64,000 nucleotides of DNA from the NCBI RefSeq assembly GCF_003855255.1, contig NZ_CP034072.1, forward strand, positions 5,297,705 through 5,361,704. The letters are read 5' to 3'. The translations under genes and the position numbers were made by a program. The notes beneath the pieces were generated by a model. It did no database searches, was not told the origin of the DNA, and was given only the letters and a program-made list of their open reading frames with translations. Positions 55,140-63,378 of the stretch are shown piece after piece. How positions within the stretch are numbered: position 1 is the stretch's first letter; the number at the start of each line of letters is the position of its first letter. Source of the DNA: Mycolicibacterium nivoides (lineage in GTDB: Bacteria > Actinomycetota > Actinomycetes > Mycobacteriales > Mycobacteriaceae).

Positions 55140-55853
55140 GTGCACTCGCCGCGGGTGCGCACCGCCTTGCGGGCCGCCGCCGATCCGCTGGTGGTCGACC
55201 TCGGGTACGGTGCGCTGCCGGTCACCACCCTGGAACTGGCCTCGAGGCTGCGGGCCGTGCGCACCGACGTCCGTGTCGTCGGTCTGGAGATCCATCCCGA
55301 ACGGGTGACCACAGCGCGTGCGGTGGCCGGCGCCACCGATGTGCAGTTCGCGCTCGGCGGGTTCGAGTTGGCCGGCCTGCGCCCGGTGCTGGTGCGGGCG
55401 TTCAACGTGTTGCGTCAGTACCCGGTCGAGGCGGTGCCGGAGGCCTGGGCCACCATGTCGCGCCGGCTTGCGCCCGGTGGGCTGATCATCGACGGAACCT
55501 GCGACGAGCTGGGCCGCAGATGCTGCTGGGTGCTGCTGGACGAGGGCGGGCCGGTGAGCCTGACGCTGGCCTGTGACCCGTTCAGCATCGAGCGTCCCTC
55601 GGATCTGGCCGAACGGCTGCCGAAGGTGCTGATCCACCACAACATCGAAGGCCAGCCGATCCATGCGTTGCTCGGCGCTGCCGACCGGGCCTGGGCCAGC
55701 GCGGCCGGGCACGGCGTGTTCGGGCCACGGGTGCGCTGGCGGGCCATGGTGGAGCTGCTGCGCGCGGAGGGTTACCCGGTCGCGGCGCCGCGCCGGCGGA
55801 TGCGGGACGGTGTGCTCACCGTCCCGTGGACGACCATCGCGCCACTAAGCTGA
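55140..55853 (+). CDS. SAM-dependent methyltransferase-like protein, start uncertain
   Basis: 237 residues from GTG 55140. Class I Rossmann motif I reads VVDLGYGALPVTTLEL, motif II VVGLEIHPERV; FNVLRQYPVEAVPEAW is family-typical. In-frame codons 55089-55139 encode TRGTTGYNRLRRSDRWLV, which looks conserved, but no ATG/GTG/TTG precedes them in frame back past 54981. The true start may be a rare codon (CTG 55047 or GTC 55086), or the ORF may have a mutation here. Followed 5 bases later by the nitrilase-like gene. Confidence 0.75.
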   Translation: MHSPRVRTALRAAADPLVVDLGYGALPVTTLELASRLRAVRTDVRVVGLEIHPERVTTARAVAGATDVQFALGGFELAGLRPVLVRAFNVLRQYPVEAVPEAWATMSRRLAPGGLIIDGTCDELGRRCCWVLLDEGGPVSLTLACDPFSIERPSDLAERLPKVLIHHNIEGQPIHALLGAADRAWASAAGHGVFGPRVRWRAMVELLRAEGYPVAAPRRRMRDGVLTVPWTTIAPLS

Positions 55854-55858
55854 AGCAC

Positions 55859-56674
55859 ATGCGAATTGCCCTGGCGCAGATCGCCGCCGGCGCCGACACC
55901 TCGTCGAATCTGAAGCTGGTCGACGAGTTCACCCGGCGCGCCGCCGATGACGGCGCCCGGTTGGTGTTGTTCCCCGAGGCCACGATGTGCCGGTTCGGCG
56001 TGCCGCTGGCCCCGGTCGCCGAGGGCCTGGACGGGCCGTGGGCGACGGGGGTGCGCGAGATCGCGGCACGCGCCGGGGTGGTCGTGGTGGCCGGAATGTT
56101 CGTCCCCAGCGACGACGGGCGGGTCACCAACACCCTGATCGCGACGGGCCCCGGCGTCGACGCGCACTACCACAAGATCCACCTCTACGACGCCTTCGGT
56201 TTCACCGAATCGCGAACTGTCGCACCGGGTTTCGATCCCGTGACGATCACCGTCGACGGGATCACCGTCGGCCTGACCACCTGTTACGACGTCCGGTTCC
56301 CGGAGCTCTACGTGGAGTTGGCCCGTCGCGGCGCCCAGCTGATCACCGTGCATGCCTCGTGGGGATCGGGGCCCGGCAAGCTGGAGCAGTGGACCCTGCT
56401 GGCCCGGGCCCGAGCGCTGGACACGACCGGTTTCATCGCCGCGGTGGACCAGGCCTACCCGGGCGACGAGATCGCCAAGGTCGGGCCGACGGGTGTCGGC
56501 GGCAGCCTGGTGGCCTCCCCCACCGGCGAAGTTCTCGCCGCGGCCGGCGCCGACCCTCAGTTGCTGGTCTTCGACGCCGACCTCGATGCCGCCAACCAGG
56601 TCCGGGACACCATCGCGGTGCTGCAGAACCGCTCACAGTTCGCTCAGTTCGGTAAGGCACAATCGCTGGGGTGA
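55859..56674 (+). CDS. Nitrilase/omega-amidase-family carbon-nitrogen hydrolase (Rv0480c)
   Basis: 271 residues from ATG 55859. Catalytic triad Glu in LVLFPEATMCR, Lys in YHKIHLYD, Cys in LTTCYDVRFPELY. Resembles Nit2/omega-amidase proteins. Gap of 5 bases from the methyltransferase gene; stop overlaps the DUF2993 gene by 4 bases. Likely a repair or amide-metabolism enzyme, no substrate known. Confidence 0.9.
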   Translation: MRIALAQIAAGADTSSNLKLVDEFTRRAADDGARLVLFPEATMCRFGVPLAPVAEGLDGPWATGVREIAARAGVVVVAGMFVPSDDGRVTNTLIATGPGVDAHYHKIHLYDAFGFTESRTVAPGFDPVTITVDGITVGLTTCYDVRFPELYVELARRGAQLITVHASWGSGPGKLEQWTLLARARALDTTGFIAAVDQAYPGDEIAKVGPTGVGGSLVASPTGEVLAAAGADPQLLVFDADLDAANQVRDTIAVLQNRSQFAQFGKAQSLG

Positions 56675-57561
56675 CCGATCCCTGGGCTCGCCCAACCGAC
56701 CAGTCCCCGCCGGCGCCTACCCAGGCGCTGCCTCCGCAACCGCCGGCGGATCAGCCGGGTCAGGTCGACGGACAGACACCCGCCGCTCCCCAGCCGCAGG
56801 ACTCCTCGGCACTGGCGAAGGTCAAGAAGCTGTTCTCGGATCCGCTCTCGGTGGTGCTGGTCTTCGTGATCGTGGTCGCCCTGATCGCCGCCGGGGTGCT
56901 GGGCGGCGAGTTGTACGCCCGCAGCCGTGCCGACAAGATCGTCGCCTCGATCGTGGAATGCACCGTGCAGGACGGGGCGAAGGCCTCGTTCGATCCGCTG
57001 CCGCCGTTCCTGCTGCAGCACGTGACCGGGCACTACACCAACATCAACATCGAGACCGCCGGCAACCAGATCCGCGATGCCAAGGGCATGAAGGTGAAGC
57101 TGGACATCAGGGATGTGCGGATCCAGGAGACCGCTGACGCCAGCGGCACCGTGGGCTCGCTGGTCGCCGACATCTCCTGGAGCACCGACGGCATCCGTCA
57201 GACCGTGGCCGACCTGGTGCAGCTGCCGTTCATTGGCTCGGCCATCTCGGACGTGAAGACCAACCCGTCCAACGGGACCATCGAACTCAAGGGCCTGCTC
57301 GGCACCATCACCGCCAAGCCCACGGTGGTCAACAAGGGCATCTCGATGCAGATCGTCGACCTGAGCGCGATCGGCCTGTCCTGGCCGCGGGAGACCCTGC
57401 AGCCGATCCTGGACAAGTTCACCGCCCAGCTCACCGAGAACTACCCGATGGGGATCCACGCGGACAGCGTGCAGGTCACCGACAAAGGGGTGGAGGCGAA
57501 GTTCTCCACCACGAACGCGTCGATGCCGAGGGCCGAAGAGGACCCCTGCTTCAAGCTCTAG
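56671..57561 (+). CDS. DUF2993 (LmeA-like) membrane-anchored protein (Rv0479c)
   Basis: 296 residues from GTG with a GTGA overlap. Pro/Gln-rich cytoplasmic N-terminus (~50 residues), one membrane helix (LSVVLVFVIVVALIAAGVLGG), and an extracytoplasmic DUF2993 domain with ADKIVASIVECTV and IRIAG-like strands (VKLDIRDVRI). DUF2993 includes LmeA, which supports lipomannan elongation in M. smegmatis (from memory); the role here is not known. Confidence 0.85.
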   Translation: MTDPWARPTDQSPPAPTQALPPQPPADQPGQVDGQTPAAPQPQDSSALAKVKKLFSDPLSVVLVFVIVVALIAAGVLGGELYARSRADKIVASIVECTVQDGAKASFDPLPPFLLQHVTGHYTNINIETAGNQIRDAKGMKVKLDIRDVRIQETADASGTVGSLVADISWSTDGIRQTVADLVQLPFIGSAISDVKTNPSNGTIELKGLLGTITAKPTVVNKGISMQIVDLSAIGLSWPRETLQPILDKFTAQLTENYPMGIHADSVQVTDKGVEAKFSTTNASMPRAEEDPCFKL

Positions 57562-57576
57562 GTTTTCCGCGCCGGC

Positions 57577-58257
57577 CTAACCGGTGAGGCCGTCGAGCAC
57601 CGCACGGGTGCCCGACAGGCCGAGCCGGGTGGCCCCGGCGTCGAGCATCGCCACGGCCGCCTCGGCGGTCAGGATGCCGCCGCTGGCCTTGACCCCCACG
57701 CCGTCTCCCACCGCGCGGGCCATCAGTTCGACGGCCCGGATGGAGGCACCGCCGCTGGGATGGAAGCCGGTGGAGGTCTTGACGAAGTCGGCCCCGGCGC
57801 TGACGGCCACCCGGCAGACGTCCTGCAACAACTCCTCGCCTGCGAATTCCAGCAGCGCCGCGGACTCGACGATCACCTTGAGCGTGGCACTGGGTACGGC
57901 GGCCCGCACCGCGGCGATCTCGGCCGCGGTCGCGCCCAGATCCTTGGTCAGCGCGGTTCCGACGTCGATCACCATGTCGATCTCGCCGGCACCTGCCGCC
58001 ACGGCCAATTGCGATTCCCGGGCCTTGATCTCGGCCAGGTGCTTGCCCGACGGGAAGCCGGACACCGCCGCCACCGCCAGTTGGGGCGGCGCCGCCGCGG
58101 CCGCGGTGGCCACCAGCGACGGCGACACGCATACCGAGAAAACGCCGAGGTCGGCGGCCTCGGCCACCAGTTTCTCGACGTCGGCCACGGTGGCCTCGGG
58201 TTTGAGCAGGGTGTGGTCGACCAGCGCCGCCACCTGGGCGCGCGTGTAGCCGCCCAT
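57577..58257 (-). CDS. deoC: Deoxyribose-phosphate aldolase
   Basis: 226 residues. Class I aldolase splitting 2-deoxyribose-5-phosphate to glyceraldehyde-3-phosphate and acetaldehyde in nucleoside salvage. Schiff-base Lys160 ([10 protein letters not shown]), proton-relay Lys190 (GVKASGG), Asp98. ATG overlaps the upstream stop by one base (TGATG). Corresponds to Rv0478. Confidence 0.95.
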   Translation of the reverse strand: MGGYTRAQVAALVDHTLLKPEATVADVEKLVAEAADLGVFSVCVSPSLVATAAAAAPPQLAVAAVSGFPSGKHLAEIKARESQLAVAAGAGEIDMVIDVGTALTKDLGATAAEIAAVRAAVPSATLKVIVESAALLEFAGEELLQDVCRVAVSAGADFVKTSTGFHPSGGASIRAVELMARAVGDGVGVKASGGILTAEAAVAMLDAGATRLGLSGTRAVLDGLTG

Positions 58258-58679
58258 CAGAACGGTTCCTCGCTGCCGCCGGGATTGCATCCGCTGGCCA
58301 GCATCACCTCGGGGGCGACCTCGGGTCGCCACGGCTCCAGGTTCCAGCTGGTCTTGCCGGGCTCGGCGAGTTCGGCGAACGTCCAGTGGCACAGGAACTG
58401 CTCATGCATCCCGGGCAGGTCGGCGTCCGGGGACTGGCTCAGCACCTCAGCCCACGCCTGATCGGCCTGGGCTGCGCTGCCGGGCTGGTGGGTCAATGCG
58501 CGGGCGGCATCGGTGGGATACACGCGCAGGCTCGACAGGTCGCCCCATTTGGCCCATTGGACGTGGTCGACGTACACGTGGTCGCCAGAGCCGGGATCGG
58601 CGGCCGCGGTGGGGGCCCAGATAAGTACCGCGCCCAGCGCGATACCCGCCGCGCCGAGCGCGGCCAGTGGTGAGCGCAT
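58257..58679 (-). CDS. Secreted protein, DUF2599-like (Rv0477)
   Basis: 140 residues from ATG 58677-58679. Signal peptide [20 protein letters not shown], cleaved near APTAAA-DP. Mature part has [22 protein letters not shown] and two Cys (FLCHWTF, SGCNPGG). Cotranscribed with the DUF2516 gene (4-base gap) and deoC (1-base overlap). Function unknown. Confidence 0.83.
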   Translation of the reverse strand: MRSPLAALGAAGIALGAVLIWAPTAAADPGSGDHVYVDHVQWAKWGDLSSLRVYPTDAARALTHQPGSAAQADQAWAEVLSQSPDADLPGMHEQFLCHWTFAELAEPGKTSWNLEPWRPEVAPEVMLASGCNPGGSEEPF

Positions 58680-58683
58680 CGGG

Positions 58684-58968
58684 TCAGCGTGACTTTCCCT
58701 GGATGTCCAGCAGTTTTGGCCGCACGTCGACGAGGTAGATCCCGGCGGCGCAGGCACAGATGGCGGCGCCGAAAGCATCGCGCAGCAGCAGGGCCAGCAG
58801 CAGGCTCACCCCGAGGATCGCCAGCCATACCGGCTTCGTGAGCTTGCCCGTCGCCGTATAGGCATCCGGGCGCTGCACGGCGGCGTGCACGAACGCATAG
58901 ACGCCCACGCAGAAGACGACGACGACCAGTACAAAGACAATGACGCCCGCAAGGTTGGCAAGTTGCAC
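58684..58968 (-). CDS. DUF2516 membrane protein (Rv0476)
   Basis: 94 residues, three membrane helices: [38 protein letters not shown] and [21 protein letters not shown]. Downstream of hbhA (82 bases) and upstream of the DUF2599 gene; the order matches Rv0475-Rv0478. Function unknown. Confidence 0.87.
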   Translation of the reverse strand: MQLANLAGVIVFVLVVVVFCVGVYAFVHAAVQRPDAYTATGKLTKPVWLAILGVSLLLALLLRDAFGAAICACAAGIYLVDVRPKLLDIQGKSR

Positions 58969-58999
58969 CTCACCAGCCTATGCGGGCGTCATCACTGAC

Positions 59000-59042
59000 G
59001 TCGACCGACAGGGCTCAGGTCCCCGTAGACATCACGGTCGAC
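59000..59042. terminator. Possible hairpin after hbhA
   Basis: GTCGACCG (59000-59007) pairs perfectly with CGGTCGAC (59035-59042), with a 27-base loop, 8 bases beyond the hbhA stop. The long loop weakens the case. Confidence 0.3.
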
Positions 59043-59049
59043 ACCGGTA

Positions 59050-59703
59050 CTACTTCTGGGTGACCTTCTTGGCCGGGGCGGCCGTGGTCTTCTTGGCAGC
59101 CGGAGCGGCCTTCTTGGCCGGAGCGGCCGGGGCGGCCTTCTTGGCAGCCGGAGCGGCCTTCTTGGCCGGGGCAGCAGCCTTCGCGGCGGCGGTCTCGGTG
59201 GCCTTCTCGACCTTCTTCGGCAGTTCCACGCCGACCAGCTTGGCGGCGCGCTCGCCGACCGCGCGGGTCTGCGAGGCCACGGTGCCCAGCGCATCCTGGG
59301 TCAGCTCGGTGACCTGGTCGGTGTAGCCCTCGACCCGGCTGGCGGCTTCCTCGATGGCCGGCTGGTTGCGCAGGCGCTCCAGCGCCGCCTCGCCGCGCTC
59401 GACGAGCTTGTTGTAGGTGGCGGTGGCCTGATCGGCGTAGCCCTCGGCGGCCTTGCGCAGCTCGTCAGAGGAGAGCTTGTCGCGCAGCTCGTCGAACTGG
59501 GCCGGCAGGTCTTCCTGCAGCTTGGTCAGGCGGGCGCGGCCTTCCTCGACACGAGCCTCGGCGTCGGTACGCGCACCCTCGGCACGCTCGCGCAGGCTGG
59601 CGACGATCTCGTTGACCGTGGCCAGGGCCAGGTCAGCGGCACCGACGGCGGCAAGCAGCGGGGCCTTGAGGTCTTCGATGGTGGGCTGAGTCTTCTCGGT
59701 CAT
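59050..59703 (-). CDS. hbhA: Heparin-binding hemagglutinin
   Basis: 217 residues. Residues about 20-160 are a coiled-coil-rich helical region (LREAQAE-like [22 protein letters not shown]). The last ~45 residues are Lys/Ala/Pro repeats ([18 protein letters not shown]), the heparin-binding tail that is methylated in pathogenic species. No signal peptide, as in M. tuberculosis. The DNA of the tail is a run of near-repeats (about 59070-59180) prone to length variation. Corresponds to Rv0475. Confidence 0.94.
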   Translation of the reverse strand: MTEKTQPTIEDLKAPLLAAVGAADLALATVNEIVASLRERAEGARTDAEARVEEGRARLTKLQEDLPAQFDELRDKLSSDELRKAAEGYADQATATYNKLVERGEAALERLRNQPAIEEAASRVEGYTDQVTELTQDALGTVASQTRAVGERAAKLVGVELPKKVEKATETAAAKAAAPAKKAAPAAKKAAPAAPAKKAAPAAKKTTAAPAKKVTQK

Positions 59704-59764
59704 GCGAATTCCTTTCTCAGGATGGGCTTTTCGTGCGAATGGTTATCGGGTAGCTGGTGAGGAG

Positions 59765-60160
59765 TCAGTCAGTGGTCGGCTCCTCACCTGCTTCGGCTTC
59801 GTTCTGCTGCCGGAACGATGTGTAGATATCGAGCAGCACCTGCTTCTGCCGCTCGGTGATCCCCACGTCGTTGACGATGGCGTCGCGGACCTCGCTGGGC
59901 TCGCTGGGCTCCAAGATCCCGGCGCGCACATAGAGGACTTCCGCAGACACCCGCAGCGCCTTCGCGATCTGGTTGAGCACGTCGGCGGAGGGTTTCCGCA
60001 ATCCCCGTTCGATCTGGCTCAGATAGGGATTGCTGACGCCGGCCTTCTCGGCCAACTGCCGTACCGATACCTGCGCCGCCTCACGCTGGGCCCGGATGAA
60101 ACTTCCGATGTCCTGCGCAGCGTTGGAGACGACAGCCGCGAGATTTTCGTCTTGCGCCAT
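59765..60160 (-). CDS. XRE-family helix-turn-helix regulator (Rv0474)
   Basis: 131 residues. HTH_XRE at about 25-78: VRQLAEKAGVSNPYLSQIERGLRKPSADVLNQIAKAL. Acidic, Gln/Glu-rich C-terminus. Upstream of hbhA (61 bases), so it may control or be cotranscribed with it. No toxin-like partner is adjacent. Confidence 0.9.
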   Translation of the reverse strand: MAQDENLAAVVSNAAQDIGSFIRAQREAAQVSVRQLAEKAGVSNPYLSQIERGLRKPSADVLNQIAKALRVSAEVLYVRAGILEPSEPSEVRDAIVNDVGITERQKQVLLDIYTSFRQQNEAEAGEEPTTD

Positions 60161-60250
60161 GTCATTCCCCCTCGTAGGCCGTGTATCCGTTAACGACGAA
60201 ATTCACGCTACGACGGGGTGCTAACTTTTGCAAGCACTAGTTAGCGCAGG

Positions 60251-61579
60251 TCAGAAGAGTAGTTGGGCTATCGAATAGATGATCAGACCGGCCAGCGAGC
60301 CCACCACCGTGCCGTTGATCCGGATGAACTGCAGGTCACGGCCCACATGGAGCTCGATCCGACGGCTCGCCTCGTCCGCATCCCAGCGTTCGATGGTCTC
60401 GGTGATGATTGCTGTGATCTCGGTCCCATACTCGGCGACCAGGTGTTTTGCCCCCCGAATGATCCAACTGTCGACCTTGTCGCGTAGCTCGGAGTCGTCA
60501 CGCAACGACTCACCGATGCGCATCACCGAGTCGGCGATCCGGGTCCGCAGCGCCGAGGACGGGTCGTCCACCGACTCAAGGATGATCCGCTTGGCCGCCG
60601 CCCACGCGGTCTCGGCCGCCCGGGCCACCTCGTCGCGGCCCATGAGCTGCTCCTTGACGTTCTCCGCTCGCTGAATCGTCGCCTCGTCGTGCTGCAGGTC
60701 GTCGGCGAACTCGAACAGGAACCTCGTGGCCGAACGCCGCAGCTCGTGGTCGGGGTTGCGGCGCACCTTGTCGGTGAAGTCCATCAACTCGCGGTGGATC
60801 CGGTCCCCCACCAGGTGGTCCACCCAGCGCGGCGACCAGGTCGGCGAATCGCGCTCGATGACGCGCTCGATGACCTCGCCGGAGTTCAGCGACCATTGGA
60901 ACGCGCGGTCGCACAGCAGCTGGATCAGCGCTTCCTGACGGCCCTCCTGCAGCAGCGTCGACAACACCCGGCCGATCGGCGGGCCCCACTTCGGTTCGGC
61001 GATGCGCTTGACGATCATCCGGTCCAGCACGTGCTGGACGTCCTCGTCGCGCAGCATCTCCACGCCGACGCGCAGCACGGTCGACGCCTCGGCGGCCACC
61101 CGCTCGGCATGCGAACGGTCGGACAGCCACTTACCGAACCGGCCCGCCACCTGGGCATCGTGCAGCTTGTTCGCGATCACCTCGGGAGACATGAAGTTCT
61201 CCCGGACGAACGTGCCGAGACCCTCGCCCAGCTGGTCCTTCTTGCGTTTGATGATCGCGGTGTGCGGGATGGGCACCCCGAGCGGGTGCTTGAACAGGGC
61301 GGTCACCGCGAACCAGTCGGCAAGCGCGCCGACCATGCCGGCCTCGGCGGCAGCCCGCACGTAACCCACCCAACCGGCGGCGCCCCGCGATTGCGCCCAG
61401 GTGCACAACAGGAAGATCACCGTGGCGCCGACCAGGAAGCCCAGCGCAACCAGCTTCATCCTCCGCAAACCCCGCAGGCGCTCGGCGTCGGCAGCGCTGT
61501 CCGCACCGGCCAGTGTCTCGGCAAAACTTGGCCGCGGGCCCACAAGCGTGCGGGCTCCGGCGTCGGTTCGATGTGCCAC
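60251..61579 (-). CDS. DUF445 membrane protein (Rv0473)
   Basis: 442 residues. N-terminal membrane segments about 45-65 and 72-95, signature GMVGALADWFAVTALFKHPLGVPIPHTAIIKRKKDQLGEGLG, long helical cytoplasmic region, and a C-terminal helix VVGSLAGLIIYSIAQLLF. Homologous to E. coli YjiN. Divergent from madR (106 bases). Role unknown. Confidence 0.88.
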   Translation of the reverse strand: MAHRTDAGARTLVGPRPSFAETLAGADSAADAERLRGLRRMKLVALGFLVGATVIFLLCTWAQSRGAAGWVGYVRAAAEAGMVGALADWFAVTALFKHPLGVPIPHTAIIKRKKDQLGEGLGTFVRENFMSPEVIANKLHDAQVAGRFGKWLSDRSHAERVAAEASTVLRVGVEMLRDEDVQHVLDRMIVKRIAEPKWGPPIGRVLSTLLQEGRQEALIQLLCDRAFQWSLNSGEVIERVIERDSPTWSPRWVDHLVGDRIHRELMDFTDKVRRNPDHELRRSATRFLFEFADDLQHDEATIQRAENVKEQLMGRDEVARAAETAWAAAKRIILESVDDPSSALRTRIADSVMRIGESLRDDSELRDKVDSWIIRGAKHLVAEYGTEITAIITETIERWDADEASRRIELHVGRDLQFIRINGTVVGSLAGLIIYSIAQLLF

Positions 61580-61685
61580 CTTTCCATCTTGCGCTATCGC
61601 CGCGACTGACGGTCTGACCCACGGACCGGTATCCGCAGATTCGCCGTAGTATCAAGTGGAACTAGGGAATGGGACTACTGCGACT

Positions 61686-62390
61686 GTGGCACAGCAGACT
61701 CCGCCGGTGACGGTGAAGACCGATGGACGCAAGCGGCGCTGGCACCAGCACAAGGTGGAGCGGCGCAATGAGTTGGTCGACGGCACCCTCGAAGCGATCC
61801 GACGCCAGGGCAGCAACGTCAGCATGGATGAGATCGCCGCTGAGATCGGTGTGTCCAAGACTGTGCTGTACCGCTACTTCGTCGACAAGAACGACCTCAC
61901 CACCGCAGTGATGATGCGGTTCGCCCAGACCACCCTGATCCCCAATATGGCTGCGGCGCTGTCCTCCAACCTCGACGGTTTCGCCCTCACCCGCGAGATC
62001 ATCAAGGTGTACGTGGAAACGGTTGCGGCTGAACCGGAGATCTATCCGTTCGTGATGGCGAACAACTCGGCGAGCAAGAGCAAAGCCGTCGCCGATTCCG
62101 AGCAGATCATCGCCCGCATGCTGGCCGTCATGCTGCGCCGCCGGATGGCCCAGGTCGGCATGGACACCCGGGGCGCGGAAGCGTGGGCGTTTCACACCGT
62201 CGGCGGCGTCCAGTTGGCCACCCACTCCTGGATGTCGAATCCGCGGATGACCGCCGACGAACTGATCGACTACCTGACCATGCTGTCCTGGAACGCGCTC
62301 TGCGGCATCGTCGAAGTGGGCGGCTCACTGGAAAAGTTCAACTCACTGCCGCACCCGTCGCCGGTTTTGCCGCCACAACTGCTTGACTGA
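61686..62390 (+). CDS. madR: TetR-family regulator MadR (Rv0472c)
   Basis: 234 residues from GTG 61686, equal to the length I recall for Rv0472c; a GTG at 61656 is an alternative. HTH: VSMDEIAAEIGVSKTVLYRYFVDKNDL (about 48-74). The basic N-terminus VKTDGRKRRWHQHKVERR is typical. In M. tuberculosis the orthologue MadR represses the acyl-AMP/ACP desaturases desA1 and desA2 (from memory). Followed closely by ppk2. Confidence 0.88.
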   Translation: MAQQTPPVTVKTDGRKRRWHQHKVERRNELVDGTLEAIRRQGSNVSMDEIAAEIGVSKTVLYRYFVDKNDLTTAVMMRFAQTTLIPNMAAALSSNLDGFALTREIIKVYVETVAAEPEIYPFVMANNSASKSKAVADSEQIIARMLAVMLRRRMAQVGMDTRGAEAWAFHTVGGVQLATHSWMSNPRMTADELIDYLTMLSWNALCGIVEVGGSLEKFNSLPHPSPVLPPQLLD

Positions 62391-62394
62391 GCGG

Positions 62395-63261
62395 GTGAGC
62401 GACAGAGATCTGCCTGCCCTGTGGACCCACGAACCACATGACCAGCTGGCTTTCCGCCCGGGCGACGAGGTCGCGCGAATCGACACCAACAGCACGCCGG
62501 GATTCCGCGGGAACAAGAGCGATGCGCCCACCCTGCAGACCGAACGGAATCTGCGGCTCGCTTCGCTGCAGGAAATGCTCTACGCCCGCAGCAAGAGTGG
62601 CGACGACAACCGCTCGGTGCTGCTGATCCTGCAGGGCATGGACACCGCCGGCAAGGGTGGAATCGTCAAACATGTTGTGGGAGCGGCAAACCCACAGGGA
62701 ATCCGGTACACCAGCTTCGGCAAGCCGACCGAGGAGGAGCGAGCCCACCACTACCTGTGGCGGATTCGCAACGCGCTCCCGCCGGCCGGACACATCGGGG
62801 TGTTCGACCGCTCGCACTACGAGGACGTTCTCATCGTCCGCGTGCACAACCTGGTGCCGCCGGACGTCTGGGGCGCGCGCTACGACGAGATCAACGCGTT
62901 CGAACGCGAATTGGTCGATGCCGGCACCACGCTCGTGAAGGTCGCCATGTTCGTCTCACTGGCCGAGCAGAAGGCGCGCCTGTCCGAACGGCTGGAGCGG
63001 CCCGACAAGTACTGGAAGTACAACCCGGCCGACATCGACGAGCGGCTGCTGTGGCCCAAGTACCAGGAGGCCTACCAGGCCATGCTGGAGAAGACGTCGA
63101 CCGATTACGCGCCGTGGCACATCGTGCCGTGCGACAGGAAGTGGTACAGCCGCCTGGCCATCACCGAGTTGCTCATCGAGGCGCTCAAGGGCCTCAACAT
63201 GTCGTGGCCGCCGCCGGACTTCGACGTCGAGGCGGAGAAGAAGCGGCTGGCTGACGCCTGA
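62395..63261 (+). CDS. ppk2: Polyphosphate kinase 2 family protein
   Basis: 288 residues from GTG 62395, 4 bases after the madR stop (TTG 62383 possible). PPK2 fold: Walker A LQGMDTAGKGGIVKHV, Walker B GVFDRSHYEDVLIVRVHN, lid region with LSERLERPDKYWKYNPADIDER. Uses polyphosphate to phosphorylate nucleotides. Not the Rv3232c position, so a second PPK2-type enzyme is likely. Works opposite to the Ppx/GppA at 42.7 kb. Confidence 0.9.
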   Translation: MSDRDLPALWTHEPHDQLAFRPGDEVARIDTNSTPGFRGNKSDAPTLQTERNLRLASLQEMLYARSKSGDDNRSVLLILQGMDTAGKGGIVKHVVGAANPQGIRYTSFGKPTEEERAHHYLWRIRNALPPAGHIGVFDRSHYEDVLIVRVHNLVPPDVWGARYDEINAFERELVDAGTTLVKVAMFVSLAEQKARLSERLERPDKYWKYNPADIDERLLWPKYQEAYQAMLEKTSTDYAPWHIVPCDRKWYSRLAITELLIEALKGLNMSWPPPDFDVEAEKKRLADA

Positions 63262-63276
63262 GTCCTCCCCGTATTG

Positions 63277-63338
63277 CGCCGACACTACGGTTTGTGACGG
63301 ATTTCGCCGCGATTCCGTCATAACCCGTAGTCTCGGCG
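63277..63338. repeat. Long palindrome D, upstream of second DUF559-like gene
   Basis: 25-base arms (63277-63301 and 63314-63338) with three mismatches and a 12-base loop. Outer sequence CGCCGACACTACGG pairs with CCGTAGTCTCGGCG. It differs in sequence from palindromes A-C but has the same size and layout. It begins 16 bases after ppk2 and lies 41 bases before the next gene start. Confidence 0.8.
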
Positions 63339-63378
63339 GGCGCGGGAACCAGCTGCGCGCACCCCACGTCGAATATCC

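Noticed and set aside
59765..60160. XRE protein as an antitoxin
   Set aside because: No small toxin-like partner adjacent; conserved neighbour of hbhA.
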